This document shows, piece by piece, positions 52,225 to 60,512 of a stretch of DNA of 64,000 nucleotides. How positions within the stretch are numbered: position 1 is the first letter of the stretch; each line of letters starts with the position of its first letter. Made by a program: the position numbers and the translations under genes. Under the pieces are notes generated by a model. It did not search any database. It saw only the letters and a program-made list of their open reading frames with translations, and was not told the origin of the DNA. Origin of the DNA: Haliea sp964022665 (GTDB lineage: Bacteria > Pseudomonadota > Gammaproteobacteria > Pseudomonadales > Halieaceae); the NCBI GenBank assembly GCA_964022665.1, contig CAXIDF010000008.1, positions 62,001-126,000 on the forward strand, in the 5' to 3' direction.

Positions 52225-52692
52225 ATGCTCGCCCCTCAGGACATTGAGATACTGAAACTGCTGCAACGGGATGCCACCACAAGCACCGCCAGCATCGCCG
52301 ACAGGATCAACCTGTCCCAGTCACCCTGTTGGCGGCGTATCAACCGCCTGGAAGAAGAGGGTATTATCCGGCGGCGTGTCGCCCTGCTGGATCGCGCACA
52401 GCTGGGTATGGATGTGGTGGTGTTCGCCACCATCAACCTGACCGCCACCGGGCGGCAGAACCTGGTGAGCTTCGAAACCGAAATCGTCGATCACCCCGAA
52501 GTGGTCGAGTGCTATACCATGACCGGCATCTGGGACTACATGCTGAAGATTGTTACCCGCGACATCCGCCACTATGAAGACTTCGTGCGCAACACGCTGA
52601 CCACCAGCCCCGGCATTCGGGAATTGCATTCCCACATGGCGGTGACTGAAATCAAGAACACCACCGAATTGCCGCTGGATACCCAGCTCTAG
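52225..52692 (+). CDS. Lrp/AsnC-family regulator
   Basis: A 155-residue regulator of the Lrp/AsnC type. The N-terminal helix-turn-helix (DIEILKLLQRDATTSTASIADRINLSQSPCWRRINRLEEEGII) is followed by the RAM ligand domain (VVVFATINLT, VECYTMTGIWDYMLKIVT). It starts at ATG 52225; GGAGGA lies rather far upstream (13 bp). It is divergent from the 2-oxoacid oxidoreductase and 7 bp before the aminotransferase, so it likely senses an amino acid and controls its own catabolic island. Confidence 0.92.
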   Translation: MLAPQDIEILKLLQRDATTSTASIADRINLSQSPCWRRINRLEEEGIIRRRVALLDRAQLGMDVVVFATINLTATGRQNLVSFETEIVDHPEVVECYTMTGIWDYMLKIVTRDIRHYEDFVRNTLTTSPGIRELHSHMAVTEIKNTTELPLDTQL

Positions 52693-52699
52693 GACGCGC

Positions 52700-53842
52700 A
52701 TGTTGCAGAGCAAACTCCCGGCGGTTGGCACCACCATTTTCTCGCGCATGTCCGCCCTGGCGAGCGAGTGTGGCGCATTGAACCTGTCGCAGGGCTTTCC
52801 CGATTTCCCCGCACCCGAACGCTTGCGCCAGGCGCTGGCCCGGCAGGCGCTGGAAGGGCACAACCAGTACGCACCGATGGCGGGGCTACCCGCTTTGCGC
52901 GAGGCTATCGCCGCCCAGCTGGCACATCATCGTGGCGTAGTGTGCGACGCAGACACTGAAATCACCGTGCTGCCGGGCGCCACCGAAGCGATCTACTGCG
53001 CCATCACCGCCTGCGTTTCCGCCGGCGACGAGGTGATTCTGCTCGACCCCTGCTACGACAGCTATCGGCCCGCGGTGCTGCTGGCCGGTGGTGTTCCGGT
53101 ACATGTGCCGCTGGATCCCGTGACGTTCATGCCCGACTGGGCCCGTATCGAGGCCGCCATTTCCCGGCGCACGCGCATGCTGGTCATCAACTCGCCCCAC
53201 AATCCTACCGGCGCAGCGCTGGCACGGGAGGACCTCGAAACCCTGAACACACTGGTCGCCAGGCACGGCCTGCTGGTGGTGAGCGACGAGGTCTATGAAT
53301 ACCTGATTTACGATGGCCGCACGCACCACAGTGCACTGCAATTCGACGCTCTGCGCGCAGCCACGTTTGCCGTATTCTCCTTCGGCAAAACCTACGGCGT
53401 CACCGGCTGGAAAACCGGCTACTGCGTAGCGCCCCCCACGCTCACGGCAGAACTGCGTAAAATCCACCAGTATGTCTGCTTTGTCGCCGTCACCCCGGTG
53501 CAGCAGGCGCTGGCTGATTTCATGCGCGCCGAGCCCGATTACCCGTTGACGCTGGCGGCGCGATACCAGCACAAGCGCGACCTGTTCAACCGCGCCCTCG
53601 CCGGTTCCGCGTTTCGGCTCACACCCAGCGCCGGCAGCTATTTTCAGCTACTGGGCTATGCTGCACTGAGCGACAGCGCCGATGTTCAGCTCTGTGAAGT
53701 GTGGACCCGGGAAGCGGGCGTTGCCTCCATACCCGTATCGGTGTTTTATCAGCAACCGCCTGCACAGCGGCTCCTGCGCTTCTGTTTTGCCAAACAGGAC
53801 GCCGTGCTGCAGCAGGCCGCGGAGCGACTATGCAAAATCTGA
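52700..53842 (+). CDS. Aminotransferase, class I/II (YbdL-like)
   Basis: A 380-residue PLP enzyme. The Schiff-base lysine is Lys230 in SFGKTYGVTGWKTGY; NSPHNPTGA and SDEVYEYLIYDG are fold-type I motifs. The start SKLPAVGTTIFSRMSALA and GALNLSQGFPDFPAP match the methionine/glutamine aminotransferase YbdL and kynurenine aminotransferases. It transfers amino groups from methionine or glutamine to 2-oxoacids. It overlaps the omega-amidase by 13 bp, the functional partner that removes the resulting 2-oxoglutaramate. Confidence 0.9.
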   Translation: MLQSKLPAVGTTIFSRMSALASECGALNLSQGFPDFPAPERLRQALARQALEGHNQYAPMAGLPALREAIAAQLAHHRGVVCDADTEITVLPGATEAIYCAITACVSAGDEVILLDPCYDSYRPAVLLAGGVPVHVPLDPVTFMPDWARIEAAISRRTRMLVINSPHNPTGAALAREDLETLNTLVARHGLLVVSDEVYEYLIYDGRTHHSALQFDALRAATFAVFSFGKTYGVTGWKTGYCVAPPTLTAELRKIHQYVCFVAVTPVQQALADFMRAEPDYPLTLAARYQHKRDLFNRALAGSAFRLTPSAGSYFQLLGYAALSDSADVQLCEVWTREAGVASIPVSVFYQQPPAQRLLRFCFAKQDAVLQQAAERLCKI

Positions 53843-54603
53843 ATGTCACCCTGGTGCAGTGCGAACTGGCCTGGGAAGCCCCCGATGACAACCGCTGCCA
53901 CCTGGAAGCGCTGCTGGAGAAAAGCGCCGGCGGAACGGACCTCATCGTCCTGCCGGAAATGTTCACCACCGGTTTTTCCATGAACGCACTGGCCAATGCC
54001 GAGTTACCCGGCGGCGCAACCGAGTGCTGGATGCAGCGGCTGGCAGCACGGCACGATTGTGCCCTCACCGGCAGCATCGCAGTGCGCTGCGAAGACCAGG
54101 TCTACAACCGCATGCTGTTTGTGACGCCCGACGGCAGCGTCAGCCATTATGACAAGCGCCATCTGTTTCGCATGGCCGGTGAGCACGAGCGCTACGGCGC
54201 TGGCCAGCAACGCGTTACCGTGGCCTGGCGTGGCTGGCGGGTGTTGCTCCAGGTGTGTTACGACCTGCGTTTCCCCGTGTTCAGCAGAAACCGGGAGGAC
54301 TACGATCTCGCCCTGTACGTCGCCAACTGGCCCGCTGCGCGACGCACGCACTGGCGTGCCCTGCTCCCGGCGCGTGCCATTGAAAACGCTGCCTTTGTGG
54401 TGGGTGTGAATCGTGTAGGGCAAGATGCCAAAGGCATTGGGTATTCGGGGGACAGCCTGGCGATCGCCGCCGATGGCAGCATGCTGGCTGATCTTGGAAA
54501 CAAAAACGGCACTGCCAGTATTACCCTGAACAGTGCCGATCTACTTGCGTACCGTACGCGTTTCCCCTGCCAGCTGGATGCGGACGACTTTCAGCTGCGC
54601 TGA
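53830..54603 (+). CDS. Omega-amidase (YafV-like nitrilase-family amidohydrolase)
   Basis: A 257-residue nitrilase-superfamily amidohydrolase. The catalytic triad is Glu43 (LPEMFTTGFSM), Lys109 (YDKRHLF) and Cys143 (QVCYDLRFPVFSR). The whole pattern matches YafV, which hydrolyses 2-oxoglutaramate and 2-oxosuccinamate to 2-oxoacid and ammonia. It follows the YbdL-like aminotransferase with 13 bp overlap; the two make the glutamine transaminase-omega-amidase pathway, useful in methionine salvage. ATG 53830 is chosen because the longer frame overlaps the upstream gene more. Confidence 0.9.
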   Translation: MQNLNVTLVQCELAWEAPDDNRCHLEALLEKSAGGTDLIVLPEMFTTGFSMNALANAELPGGATECWMQRLAARHDCALTGSIAVRCEDQVYNRMLFVTPDGSVSHYDKRHLFRMAGEHERYGAGQQRVTVAWRGWRVLLQVCYDLRFPVFSRNREDYDLALYVANWPAARRTHWRALLPARAIENAAFVVGVNRVGQDAKGIGYSGDSLAIAADGSMLADLGNKNGTASITLNSADLLAYRTRFPCQLDADDFQLR

Positions 54604-54608
54604 ATAGT

Positions 54609-54635
54609 CGCCCTGCAGCCAGCAGCTTCAGGGCG
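54609..54635. terminator. Hairpin between omega-amidase and ompA
   Basis: CGCCCTG and CAGGGCG pair over 7 bp with a 13-nt loop in the 37-bp gap between the convergent genes. It lacks a T-run on both sides. It may act as a shared 3' end. Confidence 0.45.
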
Positions 54636-54640
54636 CCGGC

Positions 54641-55666
54641 TTACTTCTTGTATTCAACTTCCAGCGTTGCCATGACACGGCGGTTTGCGGCACGACCTTC
54701 ACTGGTGTCGTTGCTGCCTACGGGCCGCGCTTCGCCGTAACCTACAGCTTCCAGGCGGTCAGCGCTGATGCCATGCTGGTTCACCAGGAGGTCAACAACA
54801 GCCTGCGCACGACGCTGTGACAGCTGCTGGTTGTAGTTCTCGGGGCCCACGCTGTCGGTGTGACCTTCAACATCGACCTGCAGGTCGTTGAAGCGCTTCA
54901 GGAACGCCGCCAGCTCGCTGATGTCGTTGAAGTACATCTCTTTGACTTTGGTTGAATCAAAGTCGAAGTTGACTTTCAGCTTGATGGACGCCACCTGGGT
55001 TACCGGCAGCGGGCAGCCCGTTGCGTCTACACGCGTGCCAGCGGCTGTGCCGGGGCACTGATCGCGATCGTCGTTTACGCCGTCGCCGTCGGAGTCAACG
55101 GGCGCAGCAGCAACCACCGGCGCGGGATCTTCCGCTACTTTACCAAAGTAGTAGTTCAGGCCAGCGGTGAGCAGGAAGTCGTTTTCGCTCTCGTCCAGGC
55201 TGTGCAGCATGCGCGCGTCGAGGCGGGCACCGAAACGCGGTGTCAGCATCCAGCGCAAGCCACCGCCGGCGTTGGCTGTGGTTTCAACGGTGTCGAACAG
55301 GTCTGCGTCGATATCGATTTCACCCATGCCGAAAGCCAGGTAAGGACGGACGCGATTGCCGCCACCGATGTAGCTGCCGGTGTAATACATCATGCCCACC
55401 TGCCACGCAGCGACGTCAGTTTCCGTACCGTCGTTGTAACGCGTGCTGTCTTCGGCGTACATGACTTCAGCGGCCCAGTTATCGGTAAAAGCCCACTCGA
55501 GGCCAACAACCGGAGTTTCAGTATCTTTCAACCGACGGTCGCCATCGAACACGAACTGACCGATGCCAGCGTTGATTGTCAGCGGGACCTCGGCAGAAAC
55601 CGGCGCAACTGACATGGATGCAGTGGCTGCAATTGCAGCAACACCGGCGAAAAATTGTTTTTTCAT
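54641..55666 (-). CDS. OmpA-family outer-membrane protein
   Basis: A 341-residue outer-membrane protein. A signal peptide (MKKQFFAGVAAIAATASMSV to VSA) precedes an eight-stranded beta-barrel (about 25-190) that ends YYFGKVAE. A calcium-binding type-3 repeat (DSDGDGVNDDRDQCPGT) links it to an OmpA/MotB peptidoglycan domain (about 235-341: NFDFDSTKVKE, VEGHTDSVGPENYN, LSQRRAQAVVDLLV). It tethers the outer membrane to the cell wall. ATG 55666 has a strong ribosome-binding site (TAGGAGAGAG). A 12-bp palindrome lies in its promoter. Confidence 0.93.
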   Translation of the reverse strand: MKKQFFAGVAAIAATASMSVAPVSAEVPLTINAGIGQFVFDGDRRLKDTETPVVGLEWAFTDNWAAEVMYAEDSTRYNDGTETDVAAWQVGMMYYTGSYIGGGNRVRPYLAFGMGEIDIDADLFDTVETTANAGGGLRWMLTPRFGARLDARMLHSLDESENDFLLTAGLNYYFGKVAEDPAPVVAAAPVDSDGDGVNDDRDQCPGTAAGTRVDATGCPLPVTQVASIKLKVNFDFDSTKVKEMYFNDISELAAFLKRFNDLQVDVEGHTDSVGPENYNQQLSQRRAQAVVDLLVNQHGISADRLEAVGYGEARPVGSNDTSEGRAANRRVMATLEVEYKK

Positions 55667-55700
55667 TACACTCTCTCCTAATTGCATGACACGGCCCCCT

Positions 55701-55729
55701 ATTACATTGGCCATTACGTAATGATACAG
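55701..55729 (-). promoter_or_regulatory. Candidate ompA promoter with palindrome in the spacer
   Basis: On the minus strand, TGTAAT (55706-55701) is a five-of-six -10 and CTGTAT (55729-55724) a weak -35, 17 bp apart. The perfect 12-bp palindrome CATTACGTAATG (55712-55723) fills the spacer, a position used by repressors or by MerR-like activators. The regulator is unknown. Confidence 0.45.
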
Positions 55730-55762
55730 ACTCGCTCCTCATCCGCCAGCACAACGAGGCTA

Positions 55763-55793
55763 AATAATTCACAGTCTTGATTGGGAATAATTC
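55763..55793. repeat. Direct repeat AATAATTC between hda and ompA
   Basis: AATAATTC occurs at 55763-55770 and 55786-55793, a 23-bp step (about two helical turns), in an AT-rich patch just downstream of hda and upstream of the ompA promoter. It may be an extra regulatory element. Confidence 0.4.
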
Positions 55794-55798
55794 TCGCG

Positions 55799-56500
55799 CT
55801 AGAGGCCGAGCACAGCCTTGACGAAGGGCACCGTGAGTGCGCGCTGGTCGGCCAGCGAACGCGTATCCAGCGTCTCCAGCACGTGCATCAGCGACGCCAT
55901 GTCGCGCGGCGCGCGACTCACCAGGAAACGGCTGACTTCCAGGGGCATATCGAGCCCGCGACAACGAGCACGGAACCGCAGGATAGCCTGCATGCCGACG
56001 TCGTCCGGTGCCGGCAGCTGAAATACCGGCCCCCACCCCAGCCGGGAGCGCAGGTCGGCCAGCAACACGGGCAGTTGGCGAGGACTGTTATCCGCAGCAA
56101 ACACCAGCCGGCAGTGATTCTCGCGGGCACGATTGAACAGGTGGAACAGGGCCTCCTCCCATTCCGGCTGGCCAGCCACCCGGTCAAGATCATCGATGCA
56201 GAGCAGGCGCTGGCCCTCGAGCCCGCCGAGCAACTCTGCGGCCGGCAAGGCGCACAGATCTGCCAGTGGCAAATAGGAGCTACTCTCCGGACACAAGTGG
56301 CAGGCCGCCTGCAGCAGGTGCGACTTACCGCTGCCGGCGGGACCAAACAGGTACAGGGTCGGCTCCCCCTCCGCCATGCACTGGGCCTGCAATGCGGCCA
56401 CCAGGGGCTCGTGCACCGCGGCGCCCAGAAAACTGGCGAAGGTCGAGTCATCCCGCAGCCGCACGTTCAGGGCCAGTTGACGGGCGGGCACAGCAGACAC
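55799..56500 (-). CDS. hda: DnaA inactivator Hda
   Basis: A 233-residue AAA+ protein, the same length as E. coli Hda. It has RQLALNVRLRDDSTFASFLG, a P-loop LYLFGPAGSGKSHLLQAA, Walker B LLCIDDLDRVAG, sensor segments (FAADNSPRQLPVLLADLRSRLGWG) and the C-terminal TVPFVKAVLGL. It binds the DNA-loaded sliding clamp and triggers DnaA-ATP hydrolysis, preventing re-initiation. The clamp-binding motif QLALNV is at the N terminus. The start is GTG 56500 (or 56491). It is 4 bp after the perM stop, on the same strand. Confidence 0.92.
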   Translation of the reverse strand: MSAVPARQLALNVRLRDDSTFASFLGAAVHEPLVAALQAQCMAEGEPTLYLFGPAGSGKSHLLQAACHLCPESSSYLPLADLCALPAAELLGGLEGQRLLCIDDLDRVAGQPEWEEALFHLFNRARENHCRLVFAADNSPRQLPVLLADLRSRLGWGPVFQLPAPDDVGMQAILRFRARCRGLDMPLEVSRFLVSRAPRDMASLMHVLETLDTRSLADQRALTVPFVKAVLGL

Positions 56501-56504
56501 CGCC

Positions 56505-57587
56505 TCAATCCCCGCTGTAAAGCTGGCTGGCACGGTAGTAGGCCATGGCGTGGCGCACGAAAACCATAATAACCGCCGACACCGGCAGCGCGACCAACAC
56601 GCCGACAAACCCCGCGATCTGTCCACCGGCCATCAGAGCAAAGATCACCGCCACCGGGTGCAAGCCAATGCGATCGCCCACCAGCACCGGGGTCAACAGC
56701 ACACTTTCCAGCACCTGGCCCACGCCGAACACCAGCGCGACCCAGAGCAGGATCGTCCACTCCTGGAACTGCACATACGCCAGCACGCAGGACGCCAGAA
56801 TACCGACCACAAACCCGAGATAGGGCACAATGCTGGCAAGCCCCGCAACAACGCCGAGTACCAGCGCGAACTGCACCCCGACCAGCCACAGGCCAGTGCT
56901 GTAGATCACCCCCAGCGAACACATGACCAGGAACTGGCCGCGCAGAAACGCACTGAGCACCTCGTCTGCTTCCCGCACCAGGGCAATCGCGTTCTTGTGC
57001 CAGGCGACCGGCACGATACCCAGCGCCTTTTCCATGAGGATGTCCCAGTCGCGCATGAGGTAGAAGGCCACCACCGGCACCAGCGCGAGGTTGAACAAGC
57101 CAGCGAGAAACCCGGCACCTGAGCCGGTTAGGCTTTTCAGGGTCGACGCCGTCACCTTGCCCAGGGACTGCCAGTGCTCGGCAAGCTGCCCGGACCAGTC
57201 AATCTGCGGCAGCTGGGCCGCGGGCACACTCAAACGATCGCGCAGCCAGGGCACGAGCGTTTGCGTAAGCCATTGGTATAAAGCAGGTATTTTCTGGATC
57301 AGGGCATCCAATTGCTGTAGCACCAACGGTACGGCAACGAGCATGCCGACCACAATCAGGCCGGAAAACAGGACGAAAACCACCAGAACCCCTGCCGTAC
57401 GCCCGAGCTTGCGGCGCTCCAGCGCATCCACCAACGGGTCCCCCAGGTAGCCGATCAGCGCCCCGAGTACAAACGGCAGCAAAATGGGCTGCAACAGATA
57501 GAAAGCCAAAGACAGCGCCACGAGCAGCGCCAGGGCCAGGGGCCAGCGCTGCACAGGCAGCTGGCCGTCGGGTTCTAGTTGCGCCAC
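56505..57587 (-). CDS. PerM-like AI-2E-family transporter
   Basis: A 360-residue polytopic membrane protein with about 7-8 helices. The family features are a hydrophobic N-terminal pair, a periplasmic or cytosolic helical stretch (about 70-160: LDALIQKIPALYQWLTQTL), and LTPVLVGDRIGLHPVAVIFALMAGGQIAGFVGVLVALP near the end. Relatives are called AI-2 exporters, Na+/H+ antiporters or permeases; substrate unknown. It overlaps DUF2066 by 13 bp and precedes hda by 4 bp, a common gammaproteobacterial order. Confidence 0.9.
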   Translation of the reverse strand: MAQLEPDGQLPVQRWPLALALLVALSLAFYLLQPILLPFVLGALIGYLGDPLVDALERRKLGRTAGVLVVFVLFSGLIVVGMLVAVPLVLQQLDALIQKIPALYQWLTQTLVPWLRDRLSVPAAQLPQIDWSGQLAEHWQSLGKVTASTLKSLTGSGAGFLAGLFNLALVPVVAFYLMRDWDILMEKALGIVPVAWHKNAIALVREADEVLSAFLRGQFLVMCSLGVIYSTGLWLVGVQFALVLGVVAGLASIVPYLGFVVGILASCVLAYVQFQEWTILLWVALVFGVGQVLESVLLTPVLVGDRIGLHPVAVIFALMAGGQIAGFVGVLVALPVSAVIMVFVRHAMAYYRASQLYSGD

Positions 57588-58615
57588 AGGTAATTCAGTC
57601 CTTTTCCGGTGCCGGCCGCGGCCGGTCGCATACGGGGGTTCAACTCAATGATCGAAGCCAGCTGGGAGGCGTCTGCCGCCGCCACAACAGCGAGAGTCAG
57701 CCTGTCTTTGTCAAGCGCGGTCACGCGCGCCTGGCGGATAGGCTCCAGGCTCTCCAGCCAGCTCATGACCGCCGCGTAGTCGGCGTAGCTCGCCACCCCA
57801 GTCACGTTCAGCAACAGGGTATCGCCGGCATCGGCGCCGCTAATGGCATAGCGCGCCGCCATATCTTCCACCACCAGATCGACCCCGCCGCGCAAGAAAC
57901 TACTTGCCTCCGTACGCGTGGCACTGCGGTCCTGCCGCCCCTGCGTGGACAGATACGCCCAGTCACCGACCACGTCGCCCGCCGCCAGTTTTGCCACACG
58001 CCCGGCCAGCACCTCAGTGGCGCGATAGCGTGTAGAGGCGGCGATCAGCAGTGGCGACGGCAGGTGCCAGGCTTCGGCGGGGTCAAGCGCTGCAGCGTCG
58101 GTGAGATCGAGGAGCGGAAAGCGCAACGGAACGCCCCGGCGGCGGAAGCCTTCGGTGAGCTCGGCAGCCAGTTCCGGATGCGCCCCCGGACTGACAAAAC
58201 TGCGTTGACCAGCTTCCTCCACCACCAGCCAGACGAGAACAGCGGGGCGGGTCGCGGTCCAGATGGGGGCTCCCGCGCTCAGCAGCAAATCACGCACCTG
58301 AGCCGGGTCAAACTCCACCCGGGCGGACAGTGCCGCGTCGCTGTTATCAATCCGGTTGTAGGAATACTGCTGCACCCGCGCCCGCGCGGATTGCAGCGCC
58401 CCCGCGACCTCGGGACGCGCCAGCACGTCAACAGACCCGGACACCTTGACCAGCACCTGCGCCAAACCTTCCTCGGCGGCGCGCGCCAGCTCCGTTTCAC
58501 CACGATTGGCAACCGGGACATCGGCCACGTACAGATCGCGCACCAGCTCTGCCGGAAACGCGTTACACACCACGAGTAACAGGCTTGCTGCTACCCACTT
58601 GAGGGGCGCACCCAA
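57575..58615 (-). CDS. DUF2066-domain protein
   Basis: A 346-residue secreted or periplasmic protein. It starts at TTG 58615, with GGAGG 5 bp upstream; a longer frame to 58678 lacks a ribosome-binding site. A signal peptide follows (APLKWVAASLLLVVCNAFPA). The conserved DUF2066 part includes AEEGLAQVLVKVSGS and VFDPAQVRDLLLSAGAPIWTATRPAVLVWLVVEE. Its role is unknown. It heads the DUF2066-perM-hda operon and is divergent from purM, as in Pseudomonas. Confidence 0.85.
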   Translation of the reverse strand: MGAPLKWVAASLLLVVCNAFPAELVRDLYVADVPVANRGETELARAAEEGLAQVLVKVSGSVDVLARPEVAGALQSARARVQQYSYNRIDNSDAALSARVEFDPAQVRDLLLSAGAPIWTATRPAVLVWLVVEEAGQRSFVSPGAHPELAAELTEGFRRRGVPLRFPLLDLTDAAALDPAEAWHLPSPLLIAASTRYRATEVLAGRVAKLAAGDVVGDWAYLSTQGRQDRSATRTEASSFLRGGVDLVVEDMAARYAISGADAGDTLLLNVTGVASYADYAAVMSWLESLEPIRQARVTALDKDRLTLAVVAAADASQLASIIELNPRMRPAAAGTGKGLNYLWRN

Positions 58616-58723
58616 AATGGCCTCCGGCGAATCAGCTAAAAGGCCATTGTAACAGCAGCAGGGGAAGTGGAGCTGCATCGGCGTGAAAATTGCCGCAGGC
58701 GTGAATCGCTTCGCGATTAGGGC

Positions 58724-58729
58724 TAGAAT
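58724..58729 (+). promoter_or_regulatory. Candidate -10 of purM
   Basis: TAGAAT is a five-of-six -10, followed by a GC-rich stretch (ACGCCCCC) where transcription starts. No convincing -35 lies 16-18 bp upstream. A hairpin AATCGC-TTC-GCGATT (58704-58718) precedes it, and GGCGTGAA repeats at 58680 and 58698, 18 bp apart. A similar element precedes metG. Confidence 0.5.
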
Positions 58730-58779
58730 ACGCCCCCTGCCACGGCAGCTGCCCGCAACCGAATCGGACCTCGCACACC

Positions 58780-59817
58780 ATGAGCACAGACAATCAGGGC
58801 AAAGCCCTCAGCTACAAAGATGCCGGCGTGAATATCGACGCCGGTAATGCACTGGTGGAGCGCATCAAACACGTTTCCCGACGCACTGCTCGCCCGGAAG
58901 TACTGGGCGGCCTGGGTGGTTTTGGCGCGCTCTGCGAAATACCCGCCGGCTACCGGCAGCCAGTTCTGGTCTCTGGCACCGATGGCGTCGGCACCAAGCT
59001 GCGCCTGGCGCTTGAGTTGGGCATACACGACACCATCGGCATCGACCTGGTCGCGATGTGCGTCAACGATCTGGTGGTGGCGGGTGCCGAGCCGCTGTTT
59101 TTCCTCGACTACTACGCCACCGGCGCTCTGAATATCGACACGGCCGCCGCCGTTGTCAACGGCATTGGCCAGGGCTGCGAGCTCGCGGGCTGCGCACTGG
59201 TGGGTGGAGAAACCGCCGAAATGCCCGGCATGTACGAAGGCGAGGACTACGACCTGGCGGGCTTCTGCGTTGGCGTGGTGGAAAAGGCCGACATTATTGA
59301 CGGCAGCAAGGTCGAGGCCGGCGACACGCTGATTGCCATCGCCAGCAGCGGCCCGCACTCCAACGGCTACTCACTGATCCGCAAGATACTGGAAGTCAGC
59401 GGCGCTTCCCTGCAACAGCCCTTCGGCGACAGCACACTGGGCGCAACGCTGCTCACACCCACGCTGATTTACGTCAAGGCATTGCTCGCGCTGTTTGGCG
59501 AGGTTGAGGTGAAGGCACTGAGCCACATCACCGGCGGGGGCCTGCCGGAGAACCTGCCGCGGGTGCTGCCGGCTGACTGCCGCGCGGTGGTGGACACCGC
59601 AAGCTGGTCCTGGCCACCGATTTTCCAGTGGCTACAGGAACAGGGGAACGTCGCCACGTCCGAGATGTACCGCACCTTCAATTGCGGCGTGGGCATGGTG
59701 CTGTGTGTCGCACCGTCCGCTACCCGCACCACGCTCGATCTGCTCGCCCGTGAGGGCTTGACGGCATGGCAGCTGGGCACGATTGAGCACGGCGAGCACG
59801 GGGTGGAACTGGCCTGA
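58780..59817 (+). CDS. purM: Phosphoribosylformylglycinamidine cyclo-ligase
   Basis: A 345-residue PurM. Motifs: LSYKDAGVNIDAGNALVERIK, the ATP-binding GTDGVGTKLRLALE, DLVVAGAEPLFFLDYYA, and HITGGGLPENLPRVLP. It makes aminoimidazole ribotide from FGAM, the fifth step of purine synthesis. It is 1 bp overlapping purN (TGATG), so translation is coupled. It is divergent from the DUF2066 gene. Confidence 0.97.
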   Translation: MSTDNQGKALSYKDAGVNIDAGNALVERIKHVSRRTARPEVLGGLGGFGALCEIPAGYRQPVLVSGTDGVGTKLRLALELGIHDTIGIDLVAMCVNDLVVAGAEPLFFLDYYATGALNIDTAAAVVNGIGQGCELAGCALVGGETAEMPGMYEGEDYDLAGFCVGVVEKADIIDGSKVEAGDTLIAIASSGPHSNGYSLIRKILEVSGASLQQPFGDSTLGATLLTPTLIYVKALLALFGEVEVKALSHITGGGLPENLPRVLPADCRAVVDTASWSWPPIFQWLQEQGNVATSEMYRTFNCGVGMVLCVAPSATRTTLDLLAREGLTAWQLGTIEHGEHGVELA

Positions 59818-60512
59818 TGTCGGGGAGATCACCCGGCCGCATTGCGGTGCTTATCTCCGGTCGCGGTTCCAACATGCACGCCCTGATTGACGCCTGCAAC
59901 AGCGGTGCACTGCCTGCGGAAGTCTGTCTGGTCATCAGCAACCGTGCTGATGCAGAGGGCTTGCGCAGCGCGCGGGAGGCCGGTATCGAAACCGCATGCA
60001 TCGCCCACGCGGACTTCCCGGACCGCGAGGCGTTCGATAGCGCACTGGTGGCGCGGCTACAGCAGGCGCAACCGGATCTGGTGGCCCTGGCGGGGTTCAT
60101 GCGCATTCTAACGCCGGTATTTATCACACCTTTTGCCGGTAGATTATTGAACATTCATCCGTCATTGTTGCCCAAGTACCCGGGGCTGCACACACACCAG
60201 CGGGCCATTGACGCCGGAGACAGTGAGGCCGGAAGCACCGTCCACTTTGTCACCCCCGAGCTGGACGGTGGCCCACCCGTACTGCAGGCGCGCGTCCCGA
60301 TACAGACTCATGATACCGCGGACAGCCTCGCGCTGCGCGTTCTTGAGATGGAGCACGCCATTTACCCGTTGGCCGCCCGCTGGTTCCTGCAGGGCAGGCT
60401 CACACTGGACAAACAAGGAGCACATTTCGATGGCCAGAAGATTCCCGCGAATGGGCTTCACTACCGGCCGCCCGTCACTGCTGATGGCGCTGCTGCTGGG
60501 AGCCGCCCTTAG
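59817..60512 (+). CDS. purN: Phosphoribosylglycinamide formyltransferase
   Basis: A 231-residue PurN. The substrate loop is GRGSNMHALID; the catalytic Asn, His and Asp lie in LLNIHPSLLPKYPG and TPELDGGPPVLQ. It formylates GAR in purine synthesis, with 10-formyl-tetrahydrofolate. The C-terminal tail (about 205-231) runs 15-20 residues past the usual end because the frame continues into the DUF3108 gene, overlapping by 83 bp. The purM-purN order is standard. Confidence 0.95.
   Translation: MSGRSPGRIAVLISGRGSNMHALIDACNSGALPAEVCLVISNRADAEGLRSAREAGIETACIAHADFPDREAFDSALVARLQQAQPDLVALAGFMRILTPVFITPFAGRLLNIHPSLLPKYPGLHTHQRAIDAGDSEAGSTVHFVTPELDGGPPVLQARVPIQTHDTADSLALRVLEMEHAIYPLAARWFLQGRLTLDKQGAHFDGQKIPANGLHYRPPVTADGAAAGSRP

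Noticed and set aside
58680..58718. PurR box upstream of purM
   Set aside because: The repeats and hairpin there do not match the PurR consensus ACGCAAACGTTTGCGT.
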